Shown here in pieces: positions 24,721-33,916 of a stretch of DNA of 64,000 nucleotides (positions within the stretch are counted from its first letter, which is position 1; each line of letters begins with the position of its first letter). Source of the DNA: Actinoplanes sp. DH11 (lineage in GTDB: Bacteria; Actinomycetota; Actinomycetes; Mycobacteriales; Micromonosporaceae); assembly GCF_020873875.1 (NCBI RefSeq), contig NZ_JAHWGU010000031.1, positions 1 through 64,000 on the forward strand, written 5' to 3'. Below the pieces are notes generated by a model, which searched no databases, was not told the origin of the DNA, and saw nothing but the letters and a program-made list of their open reading frames with translations. The translations under genes were made by a program, and so were the position numbers.

Positions 24721-26424
24721 ATGGCTCCGCCCACCCTGCCCGTGACACCGGCCGCGAACACCACCGTCGACCTGCTGATCATCGGTTCCGGAACCGGCAT
24801 GGCCGCCGCCCTGGCCGCCCACGAGCAGGGTCTCGACGCCCTGATCGTCGAGAAGACCGCCTACGTCGGTGGATCGACCGCCCGGTCCGGCGGCGCGTTC
24901 TGGATCCCGGCCAACCCGGAACTGCTCGCCGCGGGCGCCGTCGACAGCATCGACCGGGCCGCAACCTACCTGGACTCGGTGGTCGGCGAGACCGCACCGG
25001 CCGAGCGGTGGCGCAACGCCCTGGCACACGGCCCGGCGGCCGTCGAGTTGCTGCGCCGCACCACCCCGATGCGCTTCACCTGGGCCCGCGACTACGCCGA
25101 CTACCACCCCGAACGGCCCGGCGGCAGCGCTGCCGGGCGCAGCTGCGAATGCCGTCCCTTCGACCTGTCGCTGCTCGGTGCCGAACGCGCCCGGCTGCGG
25201 CCCGCCATGCTGTCGGCGCCCGTGCCGATGCCGGTCACCGGCGCCGACTACCGGTGGATGAACCTGATGGCGCGCGTACCCGGCACAGCCCTGCCGAAGA
25301 TCGCCCGCCGGATGGCCCAGGGCATCGGTGGCCTCGCGCTCGGCCGACGGTACGTCGCCGGAGGTCAAGCACTGGCCGCCGGCCTGTACGCCGGTGTGCT
25401 GCGCGCCCGCATCCCGGTCTGGACCGAGACGGCGCTCGTCGACCTGGTGACCGAGGACGGCAAGGTCACCGGCGCCGTCGTCGAACAGCACGGCCGCACC
25501 GTGACCGTCACCGCGCGCCGCGGGGTCGTCCTCGCCGCCGGCGGCTTCGACCACGACATCGAGGCCCGGCACCGTCACCAGTCCCCGGCCCTGCGGGAAC
25601 GCTGGAGCCTCGGCGCCGACGGCAACACCGGCGACGCCATCCGCATCGCCCAGCGGGCCGGCGCCGGCACCGCCCTGATGGACCAGGCCTGGTGGTTCCC
25701 GGCGGTCGCACCCCTCGCCGGCGGCGCCCCGCAGGTGCTGCTCGCCGAACGGTCCCTGCCCGGTTCCCTCATGCTCGACCGGCACGGCCGCCGGTTCCTC
25801 AACGAATCCACCGACTACATGACCTTCGGCCAGCGGGTCCTGGCCCGCGAGAAGGCCGGCGACCCGGTCGGTTCGATGTGGCTGGTCTTCGACAAGCGCT
25901 ACCGGGACAGCTACGTGCTGGCTGGCACCGTCTTCCCCCGCATGCCGCTGCCCCGCTCCTGGTACGCCGCGGGCATCGCGCACCAGGCCGCCGATCCGCG
26001 ACGCCTCGCCCGGGCGGCGGGCCTGCCCGAGAGTGCTGTCACGGAAAGCCTGCACCGGTTCAACGATCTGGCCGCCACCGGCCACGACGAGGACTTCGGG
26101 CGGGGCGCCAGCGCCTACGACCGCTACTACGGCGACCCCACCATGACGCCGAACCCGAACCTGCGGCCGTTGCGGGGCCGGCTCTACGCCGTGCAGGTCG
26201 TCCTGAGTGATCTGGGCACCTGCGGCGGTGTCCGGGCCGACGAGTACGGCCGCGCGCTCCGGGCCGACGGCACGGCGATCGACGGCCTGTACGCGATCGG
26301 CAACACCGCCGCCAACGCCTACGGCGCGTCCTACCCCGGCGCCGGCGCCACCATCGGGCAGGGCCTCGTCTTCGGCTACATCGCCGCCCGGCACGCCGCC
26401 GGGAAGCTGGCCCCGGCGGCGTGA
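24721..26424 (+). CDS. FAD-dependent oxidoreductase, KstD/fumarate-reductase-like
   Basis: A 567-residue flavoprotein. The dinucleotide fold starts at LLIIGSGTGMAAALAAHE; VEKTAYVGGSTARSGG is the second FAD segment, and GNTAANAYGASYPGAGATIG the C-terminal one. The FAD-binding 2 family includes 3-ketosteroid delta-1-dehydrogenase, fumarate reductase and related enzymes; the GASYPGAGATIGQGLVFG end is typical of the KstD group. ATG at 24721 follows GAGGTGAATCGC; a GTG nine bases upstream is the alternative. A steroid or aromatic substrate is likely, but the exact one is not determinable here. No sterol-degradation neighbours are present. Confidence 0.88.
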   Translation: MAPPTLPVTPAANTTVDLLIIGSGTGMAAALAAHEQGLDALIVEKTAYVGGSTARSGGAFWIPANPELLAAGAVDSIDRAATYLDSVVGETAPAERWRNALAHGPAAVELLRRTTPMRFTWARDYADYHPERPGGSAAGRSCECRPFDLSLLGAERARLRPAMLSAPVPMPVTGADYRWMNLMARVPGTALPKIARRMAQGIGGLALGRRYVAGGQALAAGLYAGVLRARIPVWTETALVDLVTEDGKVTGAVVEQHGRTVTVTARRGVVLAAGGFDHDIEARHRHQSPALRERWSLGADGNTGDAIRIAQRAGAGTALMDQAWWFPAVAPLAGGAPQVLLAERSLPGSLMLDRHGRRFLNESTDYMTFGQRVLAREKAGDPVGSMWLVFDKRYRDSYVLAGTVFPRMPLPRSWYAAGIAHQAADPRRLARAAGLPESAVTESLHRFNDLAATGHDEDFGRGASAYDRYYGDPTMTPNPNLRPLRGRLYAVQVVLSDLGTCGGVRADEYGRALRADGTAIDGLYAIGNTAANAYGASYPGAGATIGQGLVFGYIAARHAAGKLAPAA

Positions 26425-26509
26425 CCCCGCCTCAACCGGGACTGTCCCGACCGGCCCGGAACACCGGGACCGCAGCGACCGCAGGATCCGTACGCCGCGT
26501 TACGGCTCG

Positions 26510-27022
26510 TCATCTGTCGACGTAGGTGGTCAGGATCGCATTCGCCGCAACGTCCCAGATATCGTCCAGTGCCGCGTCGCCGCAATAACTGCCCGCTTCC
26601 TCGAAGGCCGCGAGAATAATCGGGAGAGACACGCCGCCGGTGGAGATCGACGTTATGACAATGGCAACCCCGGCCCTCTGGACAACACAGCGCATGTATT
26701 TGTACACCTGGTCCCAGATCATCTGCTCGATGTCTGCACTGTCCGGCAATGTCAGTTTCACGTAGGTGTAATAACGGTGCAGTTTCCAGCCGCAGGTCAT
26801 CCCGCACCATTTGTACTCGTCATGATGGTAGACCCGGCCGAGGGTGCCTTCATAGGCGCTGCCTTGTGCCTGGTCAGCTGGTTGACGCGGCGTGACGGGA
26901 ACGTTCTGAATGGTGACGGCTGACGTTGCGACCGGTGCGGCCTGGGCCGGCGCGATGAGTAGCGGGCCGGCGAACGAAGCGCAAGCACCGAGAACCAAAA
27001 GGCGAGACCAGCGGCGGTTCAT
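26510..27022 (-). CDS. Secreted protein, function unknown
   Basis: A 170-residue protein with a Sec signal peptide (MNRRWSRLLVLGACASFAGP then LLIAPAQAAPV). The mature part contains WCGMTCGWKLHRYYTYVKL and a later cysteine (SYCGD), suggesting a disulphide-bonded globular domain, and a hydrophobic segment VAIVITSISTGGVSLPIILA that could insert in a membrane. The gene is visibly less GC-rich than its neighbours. No family is recognised; a pore-forming or antimicrobial protein is one speculative option. Confidence 0.7.
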   Translation of the reverse strand: MNRRWSRLLVLGACASFAGPLLIAPAQAAPVATSAVTIQNVPVTPRQPADQAQGSAYEGTLGRVYHHDEYKWCGMTCGWKLHRYYTYVKLTLPDSADIEQMIWDQVYKYMRCVVQRAGVAIVITSISTGGVSLPIILAAFEEAGSYCGDAALDDIWDVAANAILTTYVDR

Positions 27023-27540
27023 GAAAAATTCCCTTCAGAGAGTGTACGAACTGGCCGGCCGGGAACATTGGAGGGCATCCCCGCGTTCCGGCTCAATTTC
27101 CTCTCAGATTCTCTCAGGGTCCGCCAGCGAATGGAGCCTTATCCATCAAGAGGTCGCCTCTGAGATCCGCTCGTTCGTATCTGCCGTGATTGCTTGCATG
27201 CGTAATGCAAAAGCATGCTGAATGCAGAATGCACACGTCCGCATCAAGAGATGGATCTTGCGCCACCGGAGTCAACCGGCCGCGAAGGCCATCGGCATGA
27301 TCGGCCGCACCCGGCTCAGCAGTCCGGATGCCACGAGTCGAGCCACCATGATCCGGGGAAAAACCATTCACCGACGGTCGTACGGACCCATTCCGGCCGT
27401 GAAGCCGGACCCAGGCTGGTGAGGACGTCGCTAGGTCTCGGCGTCCGTAGGCCTCGGCGTCGCGATGCCCCCACCGTGCTCAGTCTTGGCAAGCCACCGC
27501 CACCTGTCCCATCGCGCGAGCGCAGAGGGGTTCCCTGGCC
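27023..27540. other. Intergenic, AT-richer, with operator-like palindrome
   Basis: This roughly 520-bp interval has no convincing gene. At 27194-27210 TTGCAT-GCGTA-ATGCAA is a perfect inverted repeat, followed by AAAGCATGC and further AATGCA motifs (27219-27232). It looks like a regulator-binding region. The right part, from about 27420, leads into a signal-peptidase remnant. Confidence 0.35.
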
Positions 27541-27840
27541 CACAAGGTCCTCGTCAACAAGACCGCCTACCGGTTCGGATCGCCCGGTCGCGGCGACGTC
27601 GCGGTCTTCGAGCCACCTCGGGAGTGGTCGGCTGTCCCCGGCCAGAACTACATCAAGCGGATCATCGGCGTGGCCGGCGACCACGTCGTCTGCTGTGACC
27701 AGGATCAGCGGATCACGGTCAACGGGACCGTCCCCGAGGGTCGGCTGGTGGAGCGAGCCTTCGCCGCCTTCTGCCCGCCGACCAGGGCCCGGACCCTGCC
27801 GGCGCCGGCCGCGTTCGCCGACGTCCCGGCCCCCCGCTGA
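27541..27840 (+). pseudogene. Signal peptidase I (S26) remnant
   Basis: Frame 1 encodes VLVNKTAYRF, then RGDVAVFEPPREW and YIKRIIGVAGDHVVCCD, the LepB region that contains the general-base lysine. The N-terminal membrane anchor and the catalytic serine motif are absent, and after VNGTVPEGRL the frame runs into unrelated sequence. No start codon suits this frame. It is a decayed fragment of type I signal peptidase. Confidence 0.75.
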
Positions 27841-27907
27841 CACGGCAGGTGACGACGCCCGCCGGTCGGGCGTTCCCCGGTCCACGAACTGCTTTACCTT
27901 CGGCGGT

Positions 27908-28408
27908 ATGCCGGTTGTGTTCGAGTATTCGTTCACCGTGAACCCGCAGTACGGGCTCTTCACGATCTTCGATCCCACATGCGACGAGGCCTCGAACTTC
28001 GAGGCGGCCCGGCGGGCTTTCGGGCACGGGCTTTTCGCGTGGGGCCCCAACGCCGTTGTCGCCCGAGCGGCCGGCACCGGCACGGCGTCCGTCGTGGTCG
28101 AGGTCCGGGACGATTCACCGGATACGCCCGAGGGGGTGCCGGACGAGGTCGCGGTGGCCGAGCTGGCCCTGCCCGGCGGCCGGTTCAGCTCGGTCCAGGC
28201 CCTGGAGTCGGCCGTTCACGTCGGAGTGGAGCTGCCGACCGGCGCCGGCACGTACGGCGCCCGGATCGTGGCGTACAACCGCGGCGTCTCCGGCGGGTTC
28301 GCGCCGCAGGACGCCGGGCCCTTCCCTGGCCGCTTCGACGCGTACCGGTTGCAGCTGTGGAAGGTTTCGGACGAGCCGTCCTGGCCGGACGACGACGAGC
28401 AGGCGTGA
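27908..28408 (+). CDS. Hypothetical protein, 166 aa
   Basis: The ATG at 27908 begins MPVVFEYSFTVNPQYGLFTI. The protein is rich in beta-prone segments and small residues, with an acidic tail (SWPDDDEQA) and no membrane segment. The same frame is open well upstream, but only the part from 27908 has protein-like composition. No family is recognised. It lies between the signal-peptidase remnant and the DUF6624 gene. Confidence 0.6.
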   Translation: MPVVFEYSFTVNPQYGLFTIFDPTCDEASNFEAARRAFGHGLFAWGPNAVVARAAGTGTASVVVEVRDDSPDTPEGVPDEVAVAELALPGGRFSSVQALESAVHVGVELPTGAGTYGARIVAYNRGVSGGFAPQDAGPFPGRFDAYRLQLWKVSDEPSWPDDDEQA

Positions 28409-28546
28409 CGGGGATGGTGAACTGCCTTGTCGCCCGCCGGCTCATGGCGTGCATTGTTCGCCTCTACAAGTATCACCAATTGACTAGCGTCGATATGTTG
28501 CTCGGGGTGAGGAGGCGGAAATCGCGGCTCGTCTAGCGTGCCGGGC

Positions 28547-29047
28547 ATGGTCGACGACGCACTCGCGCGAGAACTGATGGACATGACCGATGAGGATCGG
28601 AAGCTGCAGCCGGGCGCGCTCAGCGACGACGTCAACGCCCAGCTGGCACATCGCAGGGTCACCGTCCGCAACGGCGATCGTCTGATCGAGATCATCGATG
28701 AGCACGGGTGGCCCACCGCAGAACTCGTTGTTCACGAGGCGGCCCGCAGGGCGTGGCTGGTAGCCCAGCACGCCGACCGCCACCTGCACCTGCAACGGCG
28801 AGCGCTGACCTTGATGACCGAGGCGGTGCGCGCGGGTAAGGGCGACACCACCCAGCTGGCCATGCTGCACGACCGCCTCCTGATCAACGAGGGTCGTCCG
28901 CAGATCTACGGCACGCAGATCGCCGGCATCGTCAACGGCGCCCCCGTCCCGTGGCCGTGCGAAGACCCTGAGCGGATGGATCAGCGGCGGGCGGAGGTCG
29001 GCTTGGACCCGTTCGCCGTCCATGTCGCCAAACACGCGCCGGCTTGA
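28547..29047 (+). CDS. DUF6624-family protein
   Basis: A 166-residue protein with the DUF6624 pattern: WLVAQHADRHLHLQRRALTL, then QLAMLHDRLLINEGRPQIYG and a C-terminal DQRRAEVGLDPF. The histidines and the NEGRPQ(I/L)YGTQ motif are strongly conserved in the family, whose function is unknown. The ATG at 28547 was chosen; a GTG nine bases upstream is possible. A strong hairpin terminator lies 70 bp after the stop. Confidence 0.82.
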   Translation: MVDDALARELMDMTDEDRKLQPGALSDDVNAQLAHRRVTVRNGDRLIEIIDEHGWPTAELVVHEAARRAWLVAQHADRHLHLQRRALTLMTEAVRAGKGDTTQLAMLHDRLLINEGRPQIYGTQIAGIVNGAPVPWPCEDPERMDQRRAEVGLDPFAVHVAKHAPA

Positions 29048-29116
29048 CCGGCCGGCGTTCGCTGTCGATCACCGGGTTCGCTGCCGGCCCGATCAACGAC
29101 CTGGTGGCCGCACAAG

Positions 29117-29154
29117 GAAGGCCGGAGCCTCGTGGTGACGGGGCTCCGGCCTTC
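29117..29154. terminator. Bidirectional terminator hairpin
   Basis: GAAGGCCGGAGCC (29117-29129) pairs perfectly with GGCTCCGGCCTTC (29142-29154) over 13 bp with a 12-base loop. It separates the convergent DUF6624 gene and the L36 gene and can serve both. Confidence 0.8.
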
Positions 29155-29172
29155 TCGCGATGCACGGGGTGA

Positions 29173-29295
29173 TCAGCCTTGGCGGCCGTTCCACCGCGGA
29201 TTCTTCTTGTTGACGACGATCTGCCGCCCGCGACGCCGGGTGACGACGCTGCCCGGCTTGCTCTTCAGGGAGCGCAGCGAGTTGCGAACCTTCAT
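29173..29295 (-). CDS. rpmJ: 50S ribosomal protein L36, zinc-independent (type B) paralogue
   Basis: A 40-residue protein starting MKVRNSLRSLKSKPG and ending VVNKKNPRWNGRQG. It matches the C-minus form of L36, which lacks the four zinc-binding residues of the standard form and replaces it under zinc starvation. The ATG at 29295 follows GAAGAGGTAGGCGTC. Such paralogues are usually under Zur control next to L31-2; no L31 gene and no recognisable Zur box (inverted ATGA-NN-TCAT type) was seen upstream. A terminator follows. Confidence 0.93.
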   Translation of the reverse strand: MKVRNSLRSLKSKPGSVVTRRRGRQIVVNKKNPRWNGRQG

Positions 29296-29395
29296 GACGC
29301 CTACCTCTTCCCGCGCCGGCGCTGGCTTCCGCCGCGCGCAATGAGCTGAACACCGCCGCCCCTGCCGCTATTTCCGGCGACTTCCCCCTTGCTTT

Positions 29396-29480
29396 GGCGG
29401 CAGGCGTACGCGGCGGCGGCAGGCGTACGCGGCGGCAGGCGTACGTGGTAGCAGTCGTACGTGGTGGCAGTCGTACGTGG
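29396..29480. repeat. 16-bp tandem repeats
   Basis: Five units of about 16 bp based on GGCAGGCGTACGCGGC; the GTACG word recurs at 29406, 29425, 29441, 29457 and 29473. The period is 16 bp except for the first 19-bp step. They lie between the L36 promoter side and the MDMPI gene end and appear non-coding. Confidence 0.85.
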
Positions 29481-29553
29481 TGGCGGCTGTCAGCGGCAGC
29501 TGGAGTCGTCGTGGCGACCGGCCGGCGCGGGGTGAATCGCGGCCGGGGTGGGC

Positions 29554-30231
29554 TCAGCCGAGGGTCAGCCGGCGCAGGCCCACGCCGGTCAAGGTCGCCG
29601 CCTCGGTCGCGGTGACCGGGGCGCGGCCGGTCGTCTTGCGCAGCAGGGTCACCGGGTCCCAGCCGAGCGTGCCGGCAGCAGTCCGCCAGTCCGGGCCGAA
29701 GAGCAGGTGCTGCAGGTGCCGCGCCGCCGGAGCGGTCAGACAGGGCGTTTCCCGCAGGGCGTCGGCGACGTCGAGGCCGTGGATCGCCAGTTCGGCCACG
29801 CGGGTGGTGAGGAAGTCGGTCAGCAGCATGGCGTCGCCGTGCCGGGTGCGCACGACCCGGCCGGCGGGTTCGTCGCGGCAGGCCGCGACGACGGCGGTCA
29901 CGGTTGCCGACAGGTCGCCGGTCGGCGTGGTGACGTCGGGCGCGGCCGCCCGGTCCTGGGCTGCAGCGATCCGGGCGGTGTTGGCGGTGTCGCTGAACCG
30001 GTGGTCGGGGCGGTAGTAGTCGGTGGCGCTGGTGTCGGCGTGCTCGGGTGCGGGTGCGGCGACCATGTCGGGGACCCGGGACAGCACGGTGATGATGTGC
30101 CCCACGACGTCGCGGACCAGCCAGGGCTCGCAGCGGGTCGGCCGTTCCCAGGCATCCGGGGTGAGGGCGCCGAGTGCGGTGATCAGGGCGGTGGCTTCGG
30201 CGCGCAGTGCGGTCAGGGAGTGGTCGGTCAT
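29554..30231 (-). CDS. MDMPI-family (mycothiol-dependent maleylpyruvate isomerase) protein
   Basis: A 225-residue protein with the MDMPI N-domain: ALRAEATALITALGALTP, CEPWLVRDVVGHIITVLSRV with its metal-binding histidine, and TTRVAELAIHGLDVADAL with the second. The C-terminal part is short. The family includes maleylpyruvate isomerases and many uncharacterised DinB-like proteins. It is the second of three such genes in the window. The gene ends 50 bp below the start side of the SCO7613-like gene and both are on the minus strand. Confidence 0.88.
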   Translation of the reverse strand: MTDHSLTALRAEATALITALGALTPDAWERPTRCEPWLVRDVVGHIITVLSRVPDMVAAPAPEHADTSATDYYRPDHRFSDTANTARIAAAQDRAAAPDVTTPTGDLSATVTAVVAACRDEPAGRVVRTRHGDAMLLTDFLTTRVAELAIHGLDVADALRETPCLTAPAARHLQHLLFGPDWRTAAGTLGWDPVTLLRKTTGRAPVTATEAATLTGVGLRRLTLG

Positions 30232-30280
30232 GCGGAATCGGTTTTCTTCCTGGCGGGAGCGGGAGTGGGGGCGACCGTGG

Positions 30281-33200
30281 TCACGTCATGCGGCCGACGG
30301 CGTTGCGTAGCCGGGTCAGGTCTCGGCGGCGCTGTTCCATGGTGGTGGCGATGCCGACCAGCAGCAGGCCGCCGACGGCCAGCGGCAACCAGCGGGGGAC
30401 CAGGTCCCAGAACTGGATGAGTTCGCGCAGGGCGACCAGGGCCAGCATCACGCCGCCGGTGACGACCGGGGCTTGCAGGCGGGCCCGCGCGCCGAGGACC
30501 AGCACGATCAGGGCGGCGACGCCGAGCAGGAGGCGGCGGGCGTACTCCGGGCCGTCCGATGCGTTGATCATGGCGAGGGTGGGCAGGAAGCCGGCGGCCA
30601 GGGCGGGGCCGTAGGCGGTCCAGGACGGCAGCTCGGGGCGGCTCCGGCGGGACAGCAGGCCCAGGCTGACGGCCAGGGCGGCGGCCGGGACGGTGTAGAC
30701 CTCGGCCACGTCGACGTCGCGGGCCTCGAGGAACAGCCACCAGCCGAGCAGGACTGTGCAGGCGGCCGCTACCGCGTATCGGAATCGGACAACGGGACGT
30801 TCGGCGGGGCGCAGGGCGCGGACCGCGAGGACCACCGACCAGAGGGTGGCGATCAGGGCGTCCAGCTCGGATGTGGCGGCGAGCAGCAGGGCGATCAGCG
30901 CGGACGCGTGTGCCACGGCGGCGACGGCGGGGGCCTCGTCGGGGCGGTGCTTGGCCAGCACGAACTCCACTGCGGCAAGCACCGCGGCGGCGGCGAGCAC
31001 GGTCAGGGCGGGGCCGCCGGCTTCGAGCCCGGCCAGGACGGCTGAGGTGTACGCGACGACGACCACCGAGAGCGACCCGGTGAGCCAGCCGACGATCCGG
31101 GCGCCCTGGTCACGTCCGGACACGCCGATGACCGCGGATGCCACGGTGATCAGGGCGAACGCGGTCAGCATGGCGCCGCGGACCGGGGTGGTGCCCGCCG
31201 TGCCCGCGGCGGCCAGGCCGGTCAGGACTACGGCGAGCAGGGCGGCCCATGAGCCGGGCGCGGGTGCCAGGGTCAGGGCGACGATGCCGGTCAGGCCCGT
31301 GATCAGGGCGGCCAGGGGTACGGCGGGCCAGGGCGCGTGCAGGGCCGCGACGGTCAGCGGGATGACGACGGCGATCAGGGGTGCGGCGGCCCAGAGCGCG
31401 GCGCGACGGGGATGCGCTGATCCGGATCGGACGGCGGTCAGGGCGGCGGCGACGGCGGTGAGCAGCAGCGCGGCGATGCTTGACCATCTGGCGGCCGGTG
31501 CTGTGGGGACGTCGCCGGTCCAGAAGTCGATCAGCGCGCCGTAGGGCTCGGTCAGGGCTACGGCCAGGTCGGGGCCGGTGGCGTTGAGCAGGGCGAGGAC
31601 GGGGATGACCGCCGCGAGGGCGGCTGCGACGCGGGCGCCGGAGGCGGTTGCGGTGGTGCGGCCGGGAGCGACGGCCGGCGGCGCGGTCGGGCTGGGAGTG
31701 GCGTCAGGTGGTGAGGTCGGGCTGTGAGTGGCGCCCGGCGGCGCGGTCGGGCTGGGAGCGGTGCCAGGCGGTGAGGTCGGGCTGGAAGCGGCGTCCGGGG
31801 GCGGGGTGGGGTTGAGGGCGGCAACCGGCGGCGAGCCGGCGGTCGCGGTGGCGGCTTCGGGGGATGCGACGGCCGGGCCGGGTGCGGCGGTGGGTAGGAC
31901 GGCGGCGATCAGGAGCAGGGCGGTGGCTGCGTAGAGGGACACCGGGTCGGAGCCGTAGGTGGCGGCGACCGGGAACAGGGCGGTGACCAGCAGGGAGACG
32001 GCGAGGGCTTGCGGGCGGTACCACGGGGTGCGCGCGGCGGCCACGGCCAGGAGCACGGCCACGGCGGGCAGGGCGCGGATCTGCCAGGCCTGCGGAGAGC
32101 CGGCGGCTTCCATGGCGAACAGGACGGCCGGTGGCAGGGCGAGCAGGCCCGCGGCGGCGGCTGCCGCGCCCAGGTCGGTGCGGCGCGGGCCGGACCGGAC
32201 CAGGTAGGCGATGGTCAACCCGAGGGCGGTGAGCGCGGCGAACGCGGCGGCGGCCACTGCCGGGTCGCCCAGGGCGGTGAGCAGGGCGAACGCGGACATC
32301 GTCGCGGTCACGGTGATCCGGAACGCCGGCGGGTGAGCGGTGCGGGCGGCGGTCGCGGCGGCGCCGGCGGCGACGGCCAGGGCGAGGATCGGGGTGGTCC
32401 ACCAGGGGAGCGCGAACGCGGCGGGCGCCTGCACGGCGAGCGCGGCCACGGCGGTCAGGGCCAGGTCGGTGCGGACCGGGCGGGGGAGCAGGAGGGCGTA
32501 CGCGCAGACGACCGCGACCGTGGCCACCATCAGGTCGAAGCCCGGCCCGGTGACGGTGCCGTCCAGGGGTGCCGTCAGCAGGGGCTGGGCCGCCCCGATG
32601 CCGGCGAGGGCGGCAGTGATCGTGGCGGCTGCCGCGCCGAACGCCGGGACCGCCGCCACGATCAGCGCGGCGATCCAGGGGCCGCGCCGGACGCGGCCGG
32701 GCAGGCGGGGCTGGGCGAGTACCACGAGCGCGGCCGTCGTCCATCCGACGAGGGCCAGGCGCGCGACAGCCGTACCCTCGCTCAAGAGGATGGACCATCG
32801 GCCTGCCGCGCCCGCGGCGGCGAGGGTGAGCAGGCAGGCGCTTATCGCCTGTGCCGTCCGGTTGCCGGACAGCGCCGCACCACCGGTGACCAGCGCGGCA
32901 GCCAGCGTCAGCGCACCGCCGGAGATCACGGCCTGCGCCGGTGTCGCGGCGGCGGCGAGATCGAGCAGCGCCGTCAGGGCGGCACCGGCGATGGCGGCGA
33001 CACCGCAGAGGTACGCGACCACGGCCGTCCCGGCGAACCGGAACCGGCGCCGCCACAGCACCGCCAGGTTGATCGCGGCGACCCCGGTCAGGGTGACCGA
33101 CCAGCCCGTGGCGTCGGCGCCGGCGGCCACGGCGAGCAGGGGAAGCACCGGTTGCGCGACGGCCAGCGCGGCGATCCGCGGGCCGGTGAGCCGCGCCGCC

Positions 33201-33916
33201 CGCCCGTAGCCGTACGCGATCACCGTGGTGGCGGCGCAGACGGCTGCCGCGTACACCTGCGGGTCGAGAGCCTGTACGCCGGCGAGGTCGACCGCCCAGG
33301 CGGCGTACCCGTCCAGCAGGATCATCAGCAACCCGACCGCGGCCAGGGTCTCGGCGGCACCGTGCAGGCCGCGCCGCGCTGCGAACGGTGGCACCGCCAG
33401 GATCGCGGCGGTGGCGCCGGCGAGGATGGCGGCCCGGCCGGTGACGCCGACCTGCGCCCAGGCCACGGCGGTGAAGACGGCGGCCGCGACGACGAGCAGC
33501 AGGCCACCGAGGATGAACAAGACATTCTGGACGGTGAGCGTGGAGAGTTTCGGCTCGGTCGTGACCGCGACCGCCGGCGCGGGTGCCGCGCGCGTCGCCG
33601 GGGCAGGTGACGGTGCAGGCGCCGGTGACGGTGCCGGCCGGGTGGTCGGCGCCGTCGGTTGCCGCGCGCTCGTCACCCGCAACGCGACCGCGTTACGCTG
33701 CAGCGCCATCTCGCCGATGCGCCGGTGGATGGTCGTGACCGTGGCGCGCGCCGCGTCCAGCTGCCGGTTCAGCTCGGCCAGTTCGGCATCGAGGCGCATC
33801 ACCTCGATCGCGTCCCGGTCCGGGCCGCGCCCGCACCCCGGGCAGCCGGTCTGCGCCGAGGCGACCGCCCCGCAGTGGGGACAGGGATACGTCGATGGAG
33901 CGCTGGTCACGGCCAC
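30281..33916 (-). CDS. SCO7613 C-terminal-domain-type membrane protein
   Basis: A 1211-residue protein. Residues 10-30 form a zinc ribbon (YPCPHCG, CPGCGRGP); 38-80 a coiled coil (MRLDAELAELNRQLDAARAT); 85-120 is proline/alanine-rich; and from about 125 on there are some thirty or more hydrophobic helices. About residues 690-760 form an extracytoplasmic linker made of repeated PTAPPG/SPTSPPD units. The layout is that of SCO7613 C-terminal-domain membrane proteins of actinobacteria, whose role is unknown; cell-envelope function is likely. GTG at 33916 follows AGGGGACACT. A downstream MDMPI gene is on the same strand. Confidence 0.85.
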   Translation of the reverse strand: MAVTSAPSTYPCPHCGAVASAQTGCPGCGRGPDRDAIEVMRLDAELAELNRQLDAARATVTTIHRRIGEMALQRNAVALRVTSARQPTAPTTRPAPSPAPAPSPAPATRAAPAPAVAVTTEPKLSTLTVQNVLFILGGLLLVVAAAVFTAVAWAQVGVTGRAAILAGATAAILAVPPFAARRGLHGAAETLAAVGLLMILLDGYAAWAVDLAGVQALDPQVYAAAVCAATTVIAYGYGRAARLTGPRIAALAVAQPVLPLLAVAAGADATGWSVTLTGVAAINLAVLWRRRFRFAGTAVVAYLCGVAAIAGAALTALLDLAAAATPAQAVISGGALTLAAALVTGGAALSGNRTAQAISACLLTLAAAGAAGRWSILLSEGTAVARLALVGWTTAALVVLAQPRLPGRVRRGPWIAALIVAAVPAFGAAAATITAALAGIGAAQPLLTAPLDGTVTGPGFDLMVATVAVVCAYALLLPRPVRTDLALTAVAALAVQAPAAFALPWWTTPILALAVAAGAAATAARTAHPPAFRITVTATMSAFALLTALGDPAVAAAAFAALTALGLTIAYLVRSGPRRTDLGAAAAAAGLLALPPAVLFAMEAAGSPQAWQIRALPAVAVLLAVAAARTPWYRPQALAVSLLVTALFPVAATYGSDPVSLYAATALLLIAAVLPTAAPGPAVASPEAATATAGSPPVAALNPTPPPDAASSPTSPPGTAPSPTAPPGATHSPTSPPDATPSPTAPPAVAPGRTTATASGARVAAALAAVIPVLALLNATGPDLAVALTEPYGALIDFWTGDVPTAPAARWSSIAALLLTAVAAALTAVRSGSAHPRRAALWAAAPLIAVVIPLTVAALHAPWPAVPLAALITGLTGIVALTLAPAPGSWAALLAVVLTGLAAAGTAGTTPVRGAMLTAFALITVASAVIGVSGRDQGARIVGWLTGSLSVVVVAYTSAVLAGLEAGGPALTVLAAAAVLAAVEFVLAKHRPDEAPAVAAVAHASALIALLLAATSELDALIATLWSVVLAVRALRPAERPVVRFRYAVAAACTVLLGWWLFLEARDVDVAEVYTVPAAALAVSLGLLSRRSRPELPSWTAYGPALAAGFLPTLAMINASDGPEYARRLLLGVAALIVLVLGARARLQAPVVTGGVMLALVALRELIQFWDLVPRWLPLAVGGLLLVGIATTMEQRRRDLTRLRNAVGRMT

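Noticed and set aside
29296..29400. Zur box upstream of rpmJ
   Set aside because: No inverted ATGA/TCAT-type motif was visible in this 100-bp stretch.
32009..33610. 533-codon plus-strand frame opposite the SCO7613-like gene
   Set aside because: Low-complexity composition, no domain; antisense shadow of the large membrane protein.
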